A DNA stretch of 64,000 nt from Phycisphaerae bacterium (GCA_024102815.1 JAGFJJ010000059.1:62001-126000), one strand, 5' to 3'. Positions 28,752 to 40,150 are shown, counted from the stretch's first letter. The notes: generated from the letters alone by a model not told the origin. Made by a program: numbers and translations.

Positions 28752-29323
28752 CGCCCGCCTCCACGCGAGTTGATTACCGTTCCTTTGACTCGTTTCCCGC
28801 CCCAACGTGGCGCACCCGCAACGCGCTGCACTCCGCCCGTCTCGCAGTTCTCGCCCGCCGCACAGAGTGCAATGGCCAGTGCGTCCGCCACGTCCGGAGG
28901 CTCGGGCGGCTCGCAAAGACCAAGCGTCACCATGATGGCACGCTGGACCTGAGCCTTCGATGCCCGGCCATTCCCGGTGAGATACCGCTTGATCCGCGTC
29001 GCTTCGTAGCTGCGGACCGGAATTCCCAACCGCGCCGCAGCCAGCAGAATCACGCCGCGTGCATGGCCCATCAATATGGCCGTCCGGGGATGTTTGTAAT
29101 GGGCGTAGAGCTGCTCCACCGCGACGACGGACGGACGATGCTCTTCGAAGACGCCGTGAACGTCCCTTTCCAAGGCGAACAGGCGTTCGGCGAGGGGATC
29201 GCGTTCGTGCATGCGGCAGACCCCGGCATCGAGTACGACAGCCTCGCGCCCGTCTCCCGAGCCAAGTACGGCGTACCCCGTGGTGCCCAAGCCGGGATCA
29301 ATTCCGCAGATCACCGCTTCCAT
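28748..29323 (-). CDS. ruvC: Crossover junction endodeoxyribonuclease RuvC
   Basis: A 191-residue resolvase that nicks Holliday junctions. The acidic active site is visible: D8 in GIDPGLGTTGYAV, the glutamate in VAVEQLY and the aspartates in DVADALAIAL. The C-terminus carries about 20 basic residues beyond the usual end. First gene of the ruvCAB operon. Confidence 0.95.
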   Translation of the reverse strand: MEAVICGIDPGLGTTGYAVLGSGDGREAVVLDAGVCRMHERDPLAERLFALERDVHGVFEEHRPSVVAVEQLYAHYKHPRTAILMGHARGVILLAAARLGIPVRSYEATRIKRYLTGNGRASKAQVQRAIMVTLGLCEPPEPPDVADALAIALCAAGENCETGGVQRVAGAPRWGGKRVKGTVINSRGGGR

Positions 29324-29461
29324 TCAAAAACGCCACTACGTTTCAATTGCAGGGTCCGCCCTGCGGACCAACTTTTGAAACCGGAGCTTCGACTCGCACC
29401 CACGCCCGTGTGCACGATGGGTAGGGCATGCGGTTCGAATGCTCTCGCCGTTGAATCGCCG

Positions 29462-29488
29462 GTCATTCCGGCGAACGCCAGAATCCAG
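29462..29488. repeat. REP-like palindromic repeat
   Basis: The sequence begins GTCATTCCGGCGAACGCC and continues to AATCCAG. It has a GGCG-AA-CGCC stem and matches the dispersed 'CATTCCGGCGAA...GCCGGAATCCAG' repeat type known from many bacterial genomes. It lies in the 236-bp gap between thiO and ruvC. Only one copy was noticed in this window. Confidence 0.55.
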
Positions 29489-29559
29489 CCGAGGCTTCCC
29501 CGTCCAACGGCCTCTCTGCGTTCCATCCTCGTCCATGATCCGAACAAATCCCGTCCATG

Positions 29560-30684
29560 TCAATTCCGCCCCGGCCGGCAGCAGCTCAGGTCGATCTCAT
29601 AATCGCGCCCGTCGATCATCACGGCGATGGCTTCCGCCGTAACTGGAGCGAGCGTCAGCCCCGATCGAAAGTGCCCTGTAGCAGCGAAAAGACCGTCGAG
29701 TTTCGGTACCGGCCCGACGTAGGGCCGGTCATCCGGCGTCCCCGGACGCAGTCCCGCCCAGGCGGCCTCCACCGAGGCGTCGGAAAGCGAAGGTGTCAGC
29801 CGCAATGCCTCTTGCACCAGCTTGGTGACTCCCGCGGCTGTCGTTCGACGATTGAACCCCGCGTTGCGCTCTTCGGTCGCTCCTATCAAAACCCGCCCGT
29901 CCCGGCGGGGGACCAGGTAGTACTTGCCACGTGTGATGACATGTCGAAAGGGTCGCTTGATGCACTTCACAAGCACGATTTGCCCACGAACCGGCCGAAC
30001 CGGTACGAGTCTCTCGAGCTCGACGTCGATTTCACTCGACCACGTGCCCGCGCAAAGGACGACAACATCGGCACTGATCAATCCGGTCGGGGTTCGAACG
30101 CCAAGGACGCGTTCCCCCTGTTTGGCCAGTTCAACGACGGGCGTATGCTCTCGAATCTCCACGCCGCGCAGCCGACATGACCTGGTCAGCGCCTGAAGCA
30201 GACGTGGATTGCGTACCTGAGCCGTCTGCCGGCACTCCAGGGCGCCGAGCATCTCGGTGGTAAGCACGCTCTCCAGTGTGCGCGCTCTTTGCGGTTCGTA
30301 GAACTCGTAGATCGGCTTGCCGTCGGGCATCGACCGGCCGCTCGCGGCACGTTCGTCCGACCGCGCAATGTTCACCGCGTTCTCCGTCACCAGGACGGCA
30401 AGCTCTCCGCAATCGTCATATTCGGGGTTAATGCCGGTTTCATCCTGAAGCGCCGCGCACAAATCCGAATACAGAGCGAGGCTCCGTTCCTGCCAGTGAA
30501 ACAGCGGGTCGTTGCGATGAGGGTTGCAGGGTGAGAGAATCCCGGCGCCGGCCCAGGATGCTTCGCCCCCGCAGACGCCACGTTCGACCAGTAGCACCCT
30601 TTTACCCGCCCCGGCTAGTTCGCGCGAGACAGTCAGTCCGACGACTCCTCCGCCCACGACAATAATGTCCGGTTTGGCTGACAA
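29560..30684 (-). CDS. thiO: FAD-dependent glycine oxidase, ThiO-like
   Basis: A 374-residue DAO-family flavoenzyme. ThiO oxidises glycine to the imine used for the thiazole ring of thiamine. The N-terminal dinucleotide fold has VVGGGVVGLTVSRELA, followed by VERGVCGGEASWAGAGIL, which is typical of ThiO. The C-terminal AAWAGLRPGTPDDRPYVGPV block and the FRSGLTLAPVTAEAI end are also family features. No other thiamine gene is nearby and no TPP riboswitch was seen upstream, so a different amino-acid substrate remains possible. Confidence 0.85.
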   Translation of the reverse strand: MSAKPDIIVVGGGVVGLTVSRELAGAGKRVLLVERGVCGGEASWAGAGILSPCNPHRNDPLFHWQERSLALYSDLCAALQDETGINPEYDDCGELAVLVTENAVNIARSDERAASGRSMPDGKPIYEFYEPQRARTLESVLTTEMLGALECRQTAQVRNPRLLQALTRSCRLRGVEIREHTPVVELAKQGERVLGVRTPTGLISADVVVLCAGTWSSEIDVELERLVPVRPVRGQIVLVKCIKRPFRHVITRGKYYLVPRRDGRVLIGATEERNAGFNRRTTAAGVTKLVQEALRLTPSLSDASVEAAWAGLRPGTPDDRPYVGPVPKLDGLFAATGHFRSGLTLAPVTAEAIAVMIDGRDYEIDLSCCRPGRN

Positions 30685-30789
30685 AGAACACCCCGCGTAC
30701 GTTGCGCAAAGCAGGATTGTAGAGAAACAATCGGGGACTGCTATGGGGAGCGCCGCGATAATGAAGCTCAGAGCATGTGCTCGAAGGCG

Positions 30790-31851
30790 CTACGAGGCGG
30801 AAGTCGGGCGGGAGGGAATCGGGCGGAATTCTTCGCATTCGGGAATTGCCAGTAAAGACGAGGGGGCGCTCCTATCGCAGACCCTGCCGGATACCGAGTG
30901 CCGATCGATGCCCTGGTTTCCGATGACGTCAGCGATTCGTTCGAATCGATAGGAACGCAGAAGCCAATCCAACCGCTGCTCCATTGAGCCCGTGCCCGAG
31001 TAATGGAGTGTTTGCCGCAGGAGTCCGCTTGGCCAACGGGGCTGTTCCGGATCGAGTTCCCACGGATGGATGTTGACCACTATCGGCCGACCGGCATCCT
31101 CCGCCTGTTTGAAGGCCATTTGGGTCAGGCGTCGCGGAAGCAAGCGGAGATAGCCGCCCGCCGCGGCAGGTAGCCGGAATCCCAAAAGCCGAACGGTCGG
31201 GAGCGGAAACTCCATGAGTCCCGGGCGGACCTCAAAGGGGGCAATCGGTGCGCCAGGCCAGCCATATCGACCGTGTGGGGCCCGTACGGGCACAATGCTG
31301 GAATCGTAACGCAAGCCGAGCTCGGCCAGGATGTCCAGTGCCCAGGATGATCGGGGTACAACAGAGTAGCTTGGTGCTCGATACCCGACTATGGCGCGCC
31401 CGGTGAGGTCCTCAAGAACGGCGATCGACTCCGCAGTGTCATCACGGAATTCACCCGGGGACTGGTGCGTGACCGGGCGATGGCCGAATCCGTGGGACGC
31501 AATCTCGTGACCTGCAGCGTGAATCCTGCGAATCCAGGCCGGCCTGTGACGTGCCACCCATCCGAGCACGAAAAACGTTGCCTTGGCGTTGTGGCGATCG
31601 AGACGATCAAGCAGGCGCGGCACGACGGCCTCCAGTCGATCGTCCTGGACCGGCCACAGGTGTCGCGGCACCATGAGGTTATGCGCATGAAACCAGCATT
31701 CGAGATCGAAGCTCAGCAAGTGGGTACTTTCGGTACCCGACGGAGTTGAAATCCGCACCCCGGACATCACAGTTCTCGGACCATGCCCGGGGGCGTTTCG
31801 TGGTACGTTCAGCTTTCTCAAGTTGCCGTGAAGAGCATTCGAGGGGATCAT
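30790..31851 (-). CDS. Polysaccharide deacetylase, DUF3473-type
   Basis: A 353-residue NodB-fold carbohydrate esterase. The motif LLSFDLECWFH supplies the catalytic aspartate, EIASHGFGHRPVTH the metal-binding histidines, and YRAPSYSV and HPWELDPEQP the later motifs. The C-terminal PWELD region matches the DUF3473 subfamily found in exopolysaccharide and exosortase loci. No signal peptide is seen. An internal ATG (31767), just before the conserved domain, may be the true start. The gene is divergent from the LOG-family gene. Confidence 0.88.
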   Translation of the reverse strand: MIPSNALHGNLRKLNVPRNAPGHGPRTVMSGVRISTPSGTESTHLLSFDLECWFHAHNLMVPRHLWPVQDDRLEAVVPRLLDRLDRHNAKATFFVLGWVARHRPAWIRRIHAAGHEIASHGFGHRPVTHQSPGEFRDDTAESIAVLEDLTGRAIVGYRAPSYSVVPRSSWALDILAELGLRYDSSIVPVRAPHGRYGWPGAPIAPFEVRPGLMEFPLPTVRLLGFRLPAAAGGYLRLLPRRLTQMAFKQAEDAGRPIVVNIHPWELDPEQPRWPSGLLRQTLHYSGTGSMEQRLDWLLRSYRFERIADVIGNQGIDRHSVSGRVCDRSAPSSLLAIPECEEFRPIPSRPTSAS

Positions 31852-32024
31852 GCCGCCAGTTTATCGGTCAGGTTTGCGGGCCACTCATGTTCGGTAACGG
31901 GTCAGATGCAGAAGGGCTGAAACCGGGGAAGCGGTGGACCGATAACCTATTATGACAGCCCCGCTGGTCCTGTGCGTGGGAAAACGAAGTCGATGCAATT
32001 CAGTGGAAAGGATACGTTTCAGTA

Positions 32025-33113
32025 GTGATGGAATCGAGTAGTGACTTCTTAGAAAACGTGGCGGAAGCCGAGCAACCGGGACCCGCGTCGGGAACGGACG
32101 AGGCCCGCCGACGGGCGCGCAATCAGGCGATTGCCGAATTCGTGCGTGGATATGCCCCGTCCCCGGACGCCGATCTGCTGGAATCAATTCTGGTCACCGT
32201 CTGCCGGCTGGCTGCAGATGGTGCGGATCGTGGCGATCTCAAGATCTTGAATACAGCCCTGAAGGAACTTCGTTTCGCATTCAAGGTTTTCGCTCCCTAC
32301 AAGGAAATTCCCAAGGTCACCATTTTCGGCTCAGCCCGAACGCCGCAGGAGCATCCCCAGTATCAGCAGGCCCTGCGCTTCGCCGACCTCATTCAACAGC
32401 AAGGCTGGATGGTGATCACAGGCGCCGGTGGCGGAATCATGCAAGCCGGCCATCACGGCGCCACGAGAGACAAGAGCTTCGGCGTGGCCATCAGCCTGCC
32501 GTTTGAGCAGAAGACGAACGACGTGATCGCCGACGACCAGAAGCTGATCAACTTCAAGTATTTCTTTACGCGGAAGTTGCTATTCATCAAAGAGGCTGCG
32601 GCCGTCGTGCTTTTCCCTGGTGGATTCGGGACGCAGGATGAGGGGTACGAGTCCCTCACGCTGGTGCAAACGCTGAAATCGTCGCCGATCCCGATCATCA
32701 TGTGTGACGAGCCGGGCGGGACATACTGGCGGAATTGGGAGCGGCATCTCGAATCGGAGTTGCTCAACAACGGCATGATCGACCCGGAGGATCTGGGTCT
32801 GTTTTTCGTGACGGATAGCGCTGAGGGCGCCGTGGAGGAGATACTGAACTACTATCGTCGGTATCACAGTTCACGCTACGTTGGCGATGACCTCGTGATC
32901 CGGCTGCAAGAACCCCTCTCCGACGAACAAGTCCGACGGCTGGACAGGGATTTCGCCGATATTCTCATCGATGGCTCGTATCAACAGTTGCCGGAAGCCC
33001 TCCCGGAAGAGAACGGTGAGTATCCCGACAAGGCCCGCCTGGTCTTCAAGTTCCATCGACGCAGTGCCGGGCGTTTGCGCCAGTTGATCAACCACCTGAA
33101 CGCCTTGCCGTAG
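32025..33113 (+). CDS. LOG-family protein (lysine decarboxylase-like fold)
   Basis: A 362-residue protein with a TIGR00730/LOG-type nucleotide-binding fold. It has VTIFGSART, the GAGGGIMQAGHHGA loop and PGGFGTQDEGYE, a variant of the PGGxGTxxE signature of cytokinin riboside phosphoribohydrolases. It is longer than classical LOG enzymes (about 190 residues), with about 95 extra N-terminal and 90 C-terminal residues, so its activity may be a different nucleotide hydrolysis. GTG 32025 or ATG 32028 starts it. It ends 29 bp before the moxR gene and may be co-transcribed with it. Confidence 0.82.
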   Translation: MMESSSDFLENVAEAEQPGPASGTDEARRRARNQAIAEFVRGYAPSPDADLLESILVTVCRLAADGADRGDLKILNTALKELRFAFKVFAPYKEIPKVTIFGSARTPQEHPQYQQALRFADLIQQQGWMVITGAGGGIMQAGHHGATRDKSFGVAISLPFEQKTNDVIADDQKLINFKYFFTRKLLFIKEAAAVVLFPGGFGTQDEGYESLTLVQTLKSSPIPIIMCDEPGGTYWRNWERHLESELLNNGMIDPEDLGLFFVTDSAEGAVEEILNYYRRYHSSRYVGDDLVIRLQEPLSDEQVRRLDRDFADILIDGSYQQLPEALPEENGEYPDKARLVFKFHRRSAGRLRQLINHLNALP

Positions 33114-33142
33114 TTCGTAGTATTCTCAGGGAGAGTCGTGAC

Positions 33143-34261
<1,119 letters not shown>

Positions 34262-34329
34262 TCGCGATTTCGCGAGTTGACCGCCGCGAGATTGGGGAGT
34301 TCCAATGAATCGTCGAGCGAATCGGGGCC

Positions 34330-34335
34330 TATAAT
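34330..34335 (+). promoter_or_regulatory. Possible -10 element before the DUF58 gene
   Basis: A perfect TATAAT lies in the 109-bp gap between moxR and the DUF58 gene, about 35 bp before the start codon. No good -35 hexamer is at the right distance, so an internal promoter is only possible. Confidence 0.3.
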
Positions 34336-34370
34336 TAGCGGGAACAGGCGCAAATCGTCGTGGAGCAGGG

Positions 34371-35309
34371 ATGCCGCCGGGAAAGACCAGCGATCACGAT
34401 TATCTTGATCCTCAGGTGCTTGCCGGGGTCAGCGGGCTGGAACTGCGTGCCAGAATGGTCGTGGAAGGGTTCTTCGCGGGCATGCACCGCAGCCCGCGAC
34501 AGGGTGTCTCCGTCGAGTTTGCCGACCATCGCGCCTACACGCAGGGGGACGACCTGCGGCATATCGATTGGAAGGTCTTCGGCCGAACGGACAAGTACTA
34601 CGTCAAGCGCTACCGTCAGGAATCCAACCTGACTCTCTTGCTTGTCGTGGATTGCAGCGAGTCCATGGGGTTCCGCTCGCCGGCCTCCCCCTGGGCCAAG
34701 TACGATTACGCCGCCACCGCGGCCGGGGCGATCGCGTATCTCGCGCTGCGCCAACAGGACTCGGTCGGTCTGGCACTTTTTGACGATCAGTTGCAGGAAT
34801 TCGTCCGTCCCTCGAACAACGCACATTACTGGCTCACACTGACCGGCGAGTTGCAGCGTCGGTTGGGCGGCGGCAAGACGCGGACAGGGGCCATCTTGCA
34901 CGAGCTTGCGGATCGTCTGGTTCACCGGACATTGGTCGTGTTGATCAGTGACTTGTTTGATGACGAGGATGAGATCATTCGCGGTCTGCGCCATTTGCGT
35001 TCGCATCGCCACGAGCCGATTGTCTGGAACGTCTGGGACAACGCCGAGTTGGCGTTTCCACTTCATGACCTGACGCGCTTCGAGGGCATGGAGGCGCTGG
35101 GGATGATCACGGCCGATGCGGGGGCAATCCGTGATTCCTACCTCGCCGAGGTGGATGCGTTCCAGGCACGAATTCGACGGGCCTGCGGGCGCTCTCAGAT
35201 TGAATACGCGATGTTCGACACGTCAGCGCCCCTCGGCGCGGCGCTGTCGAGCTACCTGGCGGCACGGAATACGCGCCTTCGATGGCGCTCGGCGCGGGTC
35301 ACGGGATAG
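34371..35309 (+). CDS. DUF58 (VWA-like) protein
   Basis: A 312-residue protein of the DUF58 family. It has the conserved QGDDLRHIDWKVFGRTDKYY block and the metal-binding DCSESMG motif (DxSxS) of a von Willebrand A fold. No membrane helix is seen, so it is probably cytoplasmic. DUF58 genes nearly always follow moxR genes, as here, and the product is thought to be a client or adaptor of the ATPase. Confidence 0.92.
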   Translation: MPPGKTSDHDYLDPQVLAGVSGLELRARMVVEGFFAGMHRSPRQGVSVEFADHRAYTQGDDLRHIDWKVFGRTDKYYVKRYRQESNLTLLLVVDCSESMGFRSPASPWAKYDYAATAAGAIAYLALRQQDSVGLALFDDQLQEFVRPSNNAHYWLTLTGELQRRLGGGKTRTGAILHELADRLVHRTLVVLISDLFDDEDEIIRGLRHLRSHRHEPIVWNVWDNAELAFPLHDLTRFEGMEALGMITADAGAIRDSYLAEVDAFQARIRRACGRSQIEYAMFDTSAPLGAALSSYLAARNTRLRWRSARVTG

Positions 35310-35372
35310 TCAGCCCTTCGCCCGAGCGGAACGTGGAGTATCAGAACGGGTTCTCCCGGCCTCGCGAAGTCC

Positions 35373-37664
35373 ATGGAATTTCTCTCCTTCATTCATCCGG
35401 GCATTGCCGCCGCCGCGTTCGCTGCGGGCGCGCTCCCCGTGCTCATCCACTTCCTGTCGCGACGCCGTTTTCATCGCGTGCCCTGGGCGGCGATGCGTTT
35501 CCTGAGAGCCGCCTACCAGCGCAGCGCGCGGCGCCTGCGCATCGAGAACTGGTTGCTCCTCCTGCTGCGCGTCGCCGCAGTCTTGCTTGTGGGTGCTGCG
35601 GTCGCGCGGCCTTTCGTTCCCGCCGGCGAAGTCGTGCCGGAGCGATTCCGCCGGATGCATCGCGTCCTCATTCTTGATGACTCTTTATCCATGCAGGCAG
35701 TGACCAGTTCCGGCAGAACCCGACTGGAGCTTGCGCTTGCGTTTGCAGAAGAATTTGTCGATTCGCTTCCGAGCGCGGACGGTGTCAGTCTTATCACCGT
35801 TTCTGCTCCGGCCAGGGCGATAATCGAAGATGCTTCCCGCGATCGCCGCGTGGTACGGCAGGTGTTGGATACTCTCGAGCCGACGCAGCGGGCGGATGAT
35901 CTTCCGGGTGCGCTCAATCTCGCCCGAAAGTTGCTGAGCGAGTCGGACTATCCGTCGGGGAATCGCGCCGTTTACCTCATTTCCGACTTCTCCGGCCCCG
36001 CATGGGCGGCGTCGAAGGATCACGCCCGGACTCCGGCGAGCGGAGCGGGCCTGTCCAGCCGTGTTCTGGATGAAGTTGGCGAACTGGCGGAATCGTTGTC
36101 GGGAAGGCTGCCCGGGTTGATTTTCGTACCGGTGGGCGAAACGGAAGAGAACGTCGCGATCACGGACATCCACCTGGAGTCGCCATTCACGGCCGTCGGC
36201 CTGCCGGCGCGACTTGTCGTCCGAGTGAGCAACTTGCGGGAGAGGAATGCCGAGGATGTTGCATTGCAGATTCGCCGTGACGAGGAAATCCTCCGTCGCG
36301 AGAGCTTGCCGCGAATTGAATCCGGCGGTGCCACGGATGTGGTTGTCGGACTTGAGTTGCCGTCTGCGGGGATTCATGTCCTCGAGGCTTCTCTCGTCAA
36401 CGCCGGAGAAGACGCCCTGGTGTTGGACAATTCAAGGCGATTGTCGGTCGAGGTTCGGGAGCGGATTCCCATCTTGCTTGTCGAGGGGCAACCGGGGCGA
36501 GCATCGACAACGGGCCCGGCCTATTTTTTACAAAGGGCGTTGGCCCCGCAGGTTTCGCCGGTCTCCGTCCGAACCGGATTGGGTGACCGGGATAAAGGTT
36601 CGTTCCGTCCGGTCTTCGAGGTGTCCACGATCAGCGCGCCCGAACTGGGGGCGGAAGCACTGGCTGAGTACGCCGCGGTGATGCTCTGTGACGTTGCCCG
36701 GATTCCTGATGCCACGTGGTCGGCACTGACCCGATACGTGCTGGAGGGCGGAGCGCTGGCACTGTTCGCGGGAGACGGCGTGGACGTGCCGAGCTTCAAC
36801 CACGCCGTCGGAGCCCTTCTTCCCGGACGAATGGTTCCGGCCCGGGTCATCTCGGACGGCGAATCTGAGACGGCGAACGACGGCGTGACATTGATCGTCC
36901 CTCCCCGAATTCATCCAATTATCGTGGAATTCGCCGGATTTCCGGACAGCGGTCTCTTCCAGGCCCACGTGCGGAAGTATATCCCGCTGGAGGACGTCCC
37001 AGCAGATGACGAAATCGTTTTGACGCTCGTAACGGGTGAACCATTGCTGGTCGTGGGACAGCGCGGTCTGGGAAGGGTAATGTACTTCGGTACCAGCGCG
37101 GACATGGCGTGGACCAATCTGCCTGCCTATGGGGATTTCGTTTCACTCATGCTGAGCGCCACATCGTTTTTGGTACCTCAGCGCGGCGCGCATCGCAATC
37201 TTGAATGCGGCGGGGTCTTGCGGGAACCGCTCCAGCCGCAGGAAACATCTCTTCCCCTGCAGGTGCGGAATTCAAATGGGCAACTTGCGCCGATTGAACT
37301 TGTGGCCGATGCACGCGGCGTGTCGGCGAACTTCGGTCCCGTGCAGCGTGCGGGGGTGCTCGAACTGAGCGTCGGTGGCGACATGCGGCGTTTCGCCGCA
37401 AACGTGCCCGCTACCGAATCAGACCTCCATACGCGGGACATGTCGGCCCTGGTGGAGGACATCGGCAAGCCCATCACCGTTCTGAATGCGTACTCCGGAT
37501 CAAACCGTCTCGCGACGATGGCCAGTAAGCTCGAATTGGCCACAATCGGACTCTGGTCAGCACTGATTCTGCTGATCGCCGAAATGTGGCTGGCGATGCG
37601 CTTCGGGCGGAAGCGATCGCGAATAAACCCGCCCGCTTCCGCTCCGGGGGGGCTGGGCCAGTGA
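35373..37664 (+). CDS. BatA-type membrane VWA protein with GATase-like domain
   Basis: A 763-residue membrane protein. The N-terminal FIHPGIAAAAFAAGALPVL and LLLLLRVAAVLLVGAAVARPF helices form the BatA domain, followed by a VWA domain with the DDSLSM motif (about 102-107). A central region of beta-sandwich character precedes a class I amidotransferase-like segment (AVMLCDVARIPDATW to FAGDGVD) without a visible catalytic triad. A last membrane helix lies near 722-745. The fold places the long middle part outside the cytoplasm or in the periplasm. The stop overlaps the next start by 4 bp (GTGA). Confidence 0.88.
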   Translation: MEFLSFIHPGIAAAAFAAGALPVLIHFLSRRRFHRVPWAAMRFLRAAYQRSARRLRIENWLLLLLRVAAVLLVGAAVARPFVPAGEVVPERFRRMHRVLILDDSLSMQAVTSSGRTRLELALAFAEEFVDSLPSADGVSLITVSAPARAIIEDASRDRRVVRQVLDTLEPTQRADDLPGALNLARKLLSESDYPSGNRAVYLISDFSGPAWAASKDHARTPASGAGLSSRVLDEVGELAESLSGRLPGLIFVPVGETEENVAITDIHLESPFTAVGLPARLVVRVSNLRERNAEDVALQIRRDEEILRRESLPRIESGGATDVVVGLELPSAGIHVLEASLVNAGEDALVLDNSRRLSVEVRERIPILLVEGQPGRASTTGPAYFLQRALAPQVSPVSVRTGLGDRDKGSFRPVFEVSTISAPELGAEALAEYAAVMLCDVARIPDATWSALTRYVLEGGALALFAGDGVDVPSFNHAVGALLPGRMVPARVISDGESETANDGVTLIVPPRIHPIIVEFAGFPDSGLFQAHVRKYIPLEDVPADDEIVLTLVTGEPLLVVGQRGLGRVMYFGTSADMAWTNLPAYGDFVSLMLSATSFLVPQRGAHRNLECGGVLREPLQPQETSLPLQVRNSNGQLAPIELVADARGVSANFGPVQRAGVLELSVGGDMRRFAANVPATESDLHTRDMSALVEDIGKPITVLNAYSGSNRLATMASKLELATIGLWSALILLIAEMWLAMRFGRKRSRINPPASAPGGLGQ

Positions 37665-40150
37665 CTGGCGTACTGGAGTGGCTTTTCGGGCTGGAGCAGA
37701 TTCAGTTGGCGCGGGATGCGCCGCTGCTGCTCAAATGGCAGAGCCCCGTCCAACCCTGGATGGTGCTCTGCTTTGCATGTCTCGTGATTCCGGCGGTGCT
37801 GTTGATCTACCGTCGCGAGAGCTGCACGCCGGGGCGACGATTCATCCTGGGGCTGATTCGCTTCGTGGTTATTGTCTGGGTTGCCCTGCTCCTTTGCCAG
37901 CCTGCGATTGTGCTCCAACGTAACCGGTCGGAGCCGGCATATACCGTGCTCCTTGTCGATTCCTCGAGCAGCATGGGAATGCAGGAGGCCTACATGGATC
38001 CTGAACTCGAGGAGCGGGCAGGAAGGGGAGCCGCGTTGCCGCCGGAGGAGTCGCCGGCGGACTATTCGCGACTGGATCTGGCTCGGCGGGCGATGCTGGC
38101 CGGGGACGCCGAGCCGATCCGCGTGCTCCTCCAGCATAACGCTGTTCAACTAAGCTCATTCGATTCTGACGTGCGACCGCTCGCCGCGGTTGCCAAGGAA
38201 CAGAATGCTACGAAGTTAGTTGCCAGTCTTGAGTCGCTGAGCGCTACGGGAACAACCACCGATCTTTCGGGGGCTCTCCACGCCGCACTCGAGGGCTCGG
38301 GCGGCCGTCGAATCGCCGCCGTGGTCCTTGCTTCGGATGGGCAGCGCACGGAGACGGCCGGTCTGGCAGATGTGCTCGAACTTGCTCGCGGGCGGGAGAT
38401 TCCCATCTTCCCTGTGAGAATCGGTTCTCCGGCGCCGCGATTCGATCTGGAGGTAAACGCTTTCCGATCGGAATCCGTCGTCTACCTGAATGATCTCGCG
38501 ACAGTCGAAGGTCGCATAGAGGCCAGGGGATTGACCGAGCCGCTTGCGGTGGACGTCAACCTTTTCGACGAAGACACCGATACGAAGCTCGATTCACGAG
38601 CCGTGACAATCGACCCACAAGCCGGCCTCACCCGGGTGGAATTTGTGGTTCGTCCGCAGCGTTCCGGAAAACATCGATATCGTATCGAGGTACCGCCCCC
38701 CGCGCAGGATCTCGTTGCCGGCAATAACTCCGCCGTCGTGGATGTTTTCGCGCGCGACGAGCGTTTGCGGATTCTCTTTGTCGATGCCTACCCCCGCTTC
38801 GAGTATCGCTATCTCAAGAATGCGCTGCTGCGCGAAAAGTCGATGGAGCTGTCCGTGCTCCTGCTCGATGCCGATCGGGATTTTGTACAGGAGGGGAGCG
38901 AACGCATTCGACGTTTTCCGGATTCGCCGGAAGAGTTGCATCAATACAACGTCGTGCTATTCGGGGACGTCGATCCCCGCGCGGGCTGGCTCAGTGCGGC
39001 CCAAATGGACATGCTGCTCGACTATGTCGGTCATGTCGGCGGCGGCTTCGGGCTGATCGCCGGAGAACGCTCCGCTCCGCAGCGCTTCGTGGGAACGCCG
39101 TTGGAGCGTCTCATTCCCGTCCAGGTTGACCCCCGCAGCGACATCGGCGTGATCTCGGCTTCCGGGTTCATGCCGGTGCTTTCGTCAGAGGGACGTGAAC
39201 ACCGAATCTTCCGGGCGATACCGAGCTCCCGAAGTGAGAGCATCAGCGCTGCGCTGCTCGATCCGCAGAAGCTCCCGCCGCTGTATTGGTTCCTGCGGAC
39301 AGGCGGTGTCAAACCGGGAGCCGTCGCGCTGGCCTATCATCCTACGCAGCGGACGTTGGCGGCGTCGGGAGTTGGCGATGATCGTATGCCCATCGTCGTG
39401 GTCGGCAGATACGGAGCTGGAAAGCTCTTCTTCCAGGCCACGGACGAGACATGGCGCTGGCGACGGCACACGGGCGAGCTGCTGCACGACGGCTACTGGG
39501 TCCAGGTCGTTCGATTTCTGGCCCCAAGTGGGCCGCGGGCGGAAGAGCGCCAATTGACCCTGCGAACCGATCGTCGCGAGTACGAATTCGGCGCGCCGGT
39601 CCGGATCGAAGCGGAAGTGAGGGACGGTGCACTATCCGCACGTTTGGGAGATTCCTTCTCTGTAAGCGTGAAACGGGAGCAGGAGTCGGAATTGAGTCCG
39701 GTCGACCGAAGCAAGAATAGCGAAGAAGAAACTCGTGCGGCGATGGAAGCGCGACCCGATCTTCGGCGCCTTGGCCCGCTCTCGACGCGATTTGAGGGAA
39801 CATTCATTCCTCGCCGGCCGGGTTTATACGTCTTGGAACCCGGTGTCTCCGGAACAGCGGATTCGGACGATGGGCGATTGCCCTGGACGTTTCATGTCGC
39901 CCGCCCTGAGCGCGAGCTGCGCCACCCGGAGGCGGACCACCGCACGCTGGAGGAAATTGCTGAGCGCACCGGCGGGCGCGTTCTCGCCCTGGATGAGTTG
40001 GCAGCGGGATTTGCGGATATTCGCGACGGGAGCGTGAACATACCCGATGATATCACCGAGCCGCTGTGGGACTCGCGACTCGCCCTTGGTGTCTTTGTTC
40101 TACTGATCGGAATGGAATGGAGTCTGCGAAAGTGGTTCGGGCTGCTGTAG
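37661..40150 (+). CDS. Second membrane VWA protein with GATase-like domain
   Basis: An 829-residue protein. The GTG at 37661, which overlaps the upstream stop, was chosen over an upstream ATG because it gives a coupled start and a normal N-terminus. Two N-terminal helices (about 34-50 and 62-80) precede a VWA domain with DSSSSMG (D100, S102, S104). A later segment (VVLFGDVDPRAGWLSAAQMD to LIAGERS) again resembles a class I amidotransferase domain. A final helix is near the C-terminus. It has the same overall plan as the preceding gene, so the two probably form a heteromeric pair. Confidence 0.88.
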   Translation: MTGVLEWLFGLEQIQLARDAPLLLKWQSPVQPWMVLCFACLVIPAVLLIYRRESCTPGRRFILGLIRFVVIVWVALLLCQPAIVLQRNRSEPAYTVLLVDSSSSMGMQEAYMDPELEERAGRGAALPPEESPADYSRLDLARRAMLAGDAEPIRVLLQHNAVQLSSFDSDVRPLAAVAKEQNATKLVASLESLSATGTTTDLSGALHAALEGSGGRRIAAVVLASDGQRTETAGLADVLELARGREIPIFPVRIGSPAPRFDLEVNAFRSESVVYLNDLATVEGRIEARGLTEPLAVDVNLFDEDTDTKLDSRAVTIDPQAGLTRVEFVVRPQRSGKHRYRIEVPPPAQDLVAGNNSAVVDVFARDERLRILFVDAYPRFEYRYLKNALLREKSMELSVLLLDADRDFVQEGSERIRRFPDSPEELHQYNVVLFGDVDPRAGWLSAAQMDMLLDYVGHVGGGFGLIAGERSAPQRFVGTPLERLIPVQVDPRSDIGVISASGFMPVLSSEGREHRIFRAIPSSRSESISAALLDPQKLPPLYWFLRTGGVKPGAVALAYHPTQRTLAASGVGDDRMPIVVVGRYGAGKLFFQATDETWRWRRHTGELLHDGYWVQVVRFLAPSGPRAEERQLTLRTDRREYEFGAPVRIEAEVRDGALSARLGDSFSVSVKREQESELSPVDRSKNSEEETRAAMEARPDLRRLGPLSTRFEGTFIPRRPGLYVLEPGVSGTADSDDGRLPWTFHVARPERELRHPEADHRTLEEIAERTGGRVLALDELAAGFADIRDGSVNIPDDITEPLWDSRLALGVFVLLIGMEWSLRKWFGLL

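Noticed and set aside
30685..30789. A TPP riboswitch near the ThiO-like gene
   Set aside because: The gap upstream is only about 100 bases and no thi-box sequence was seen.
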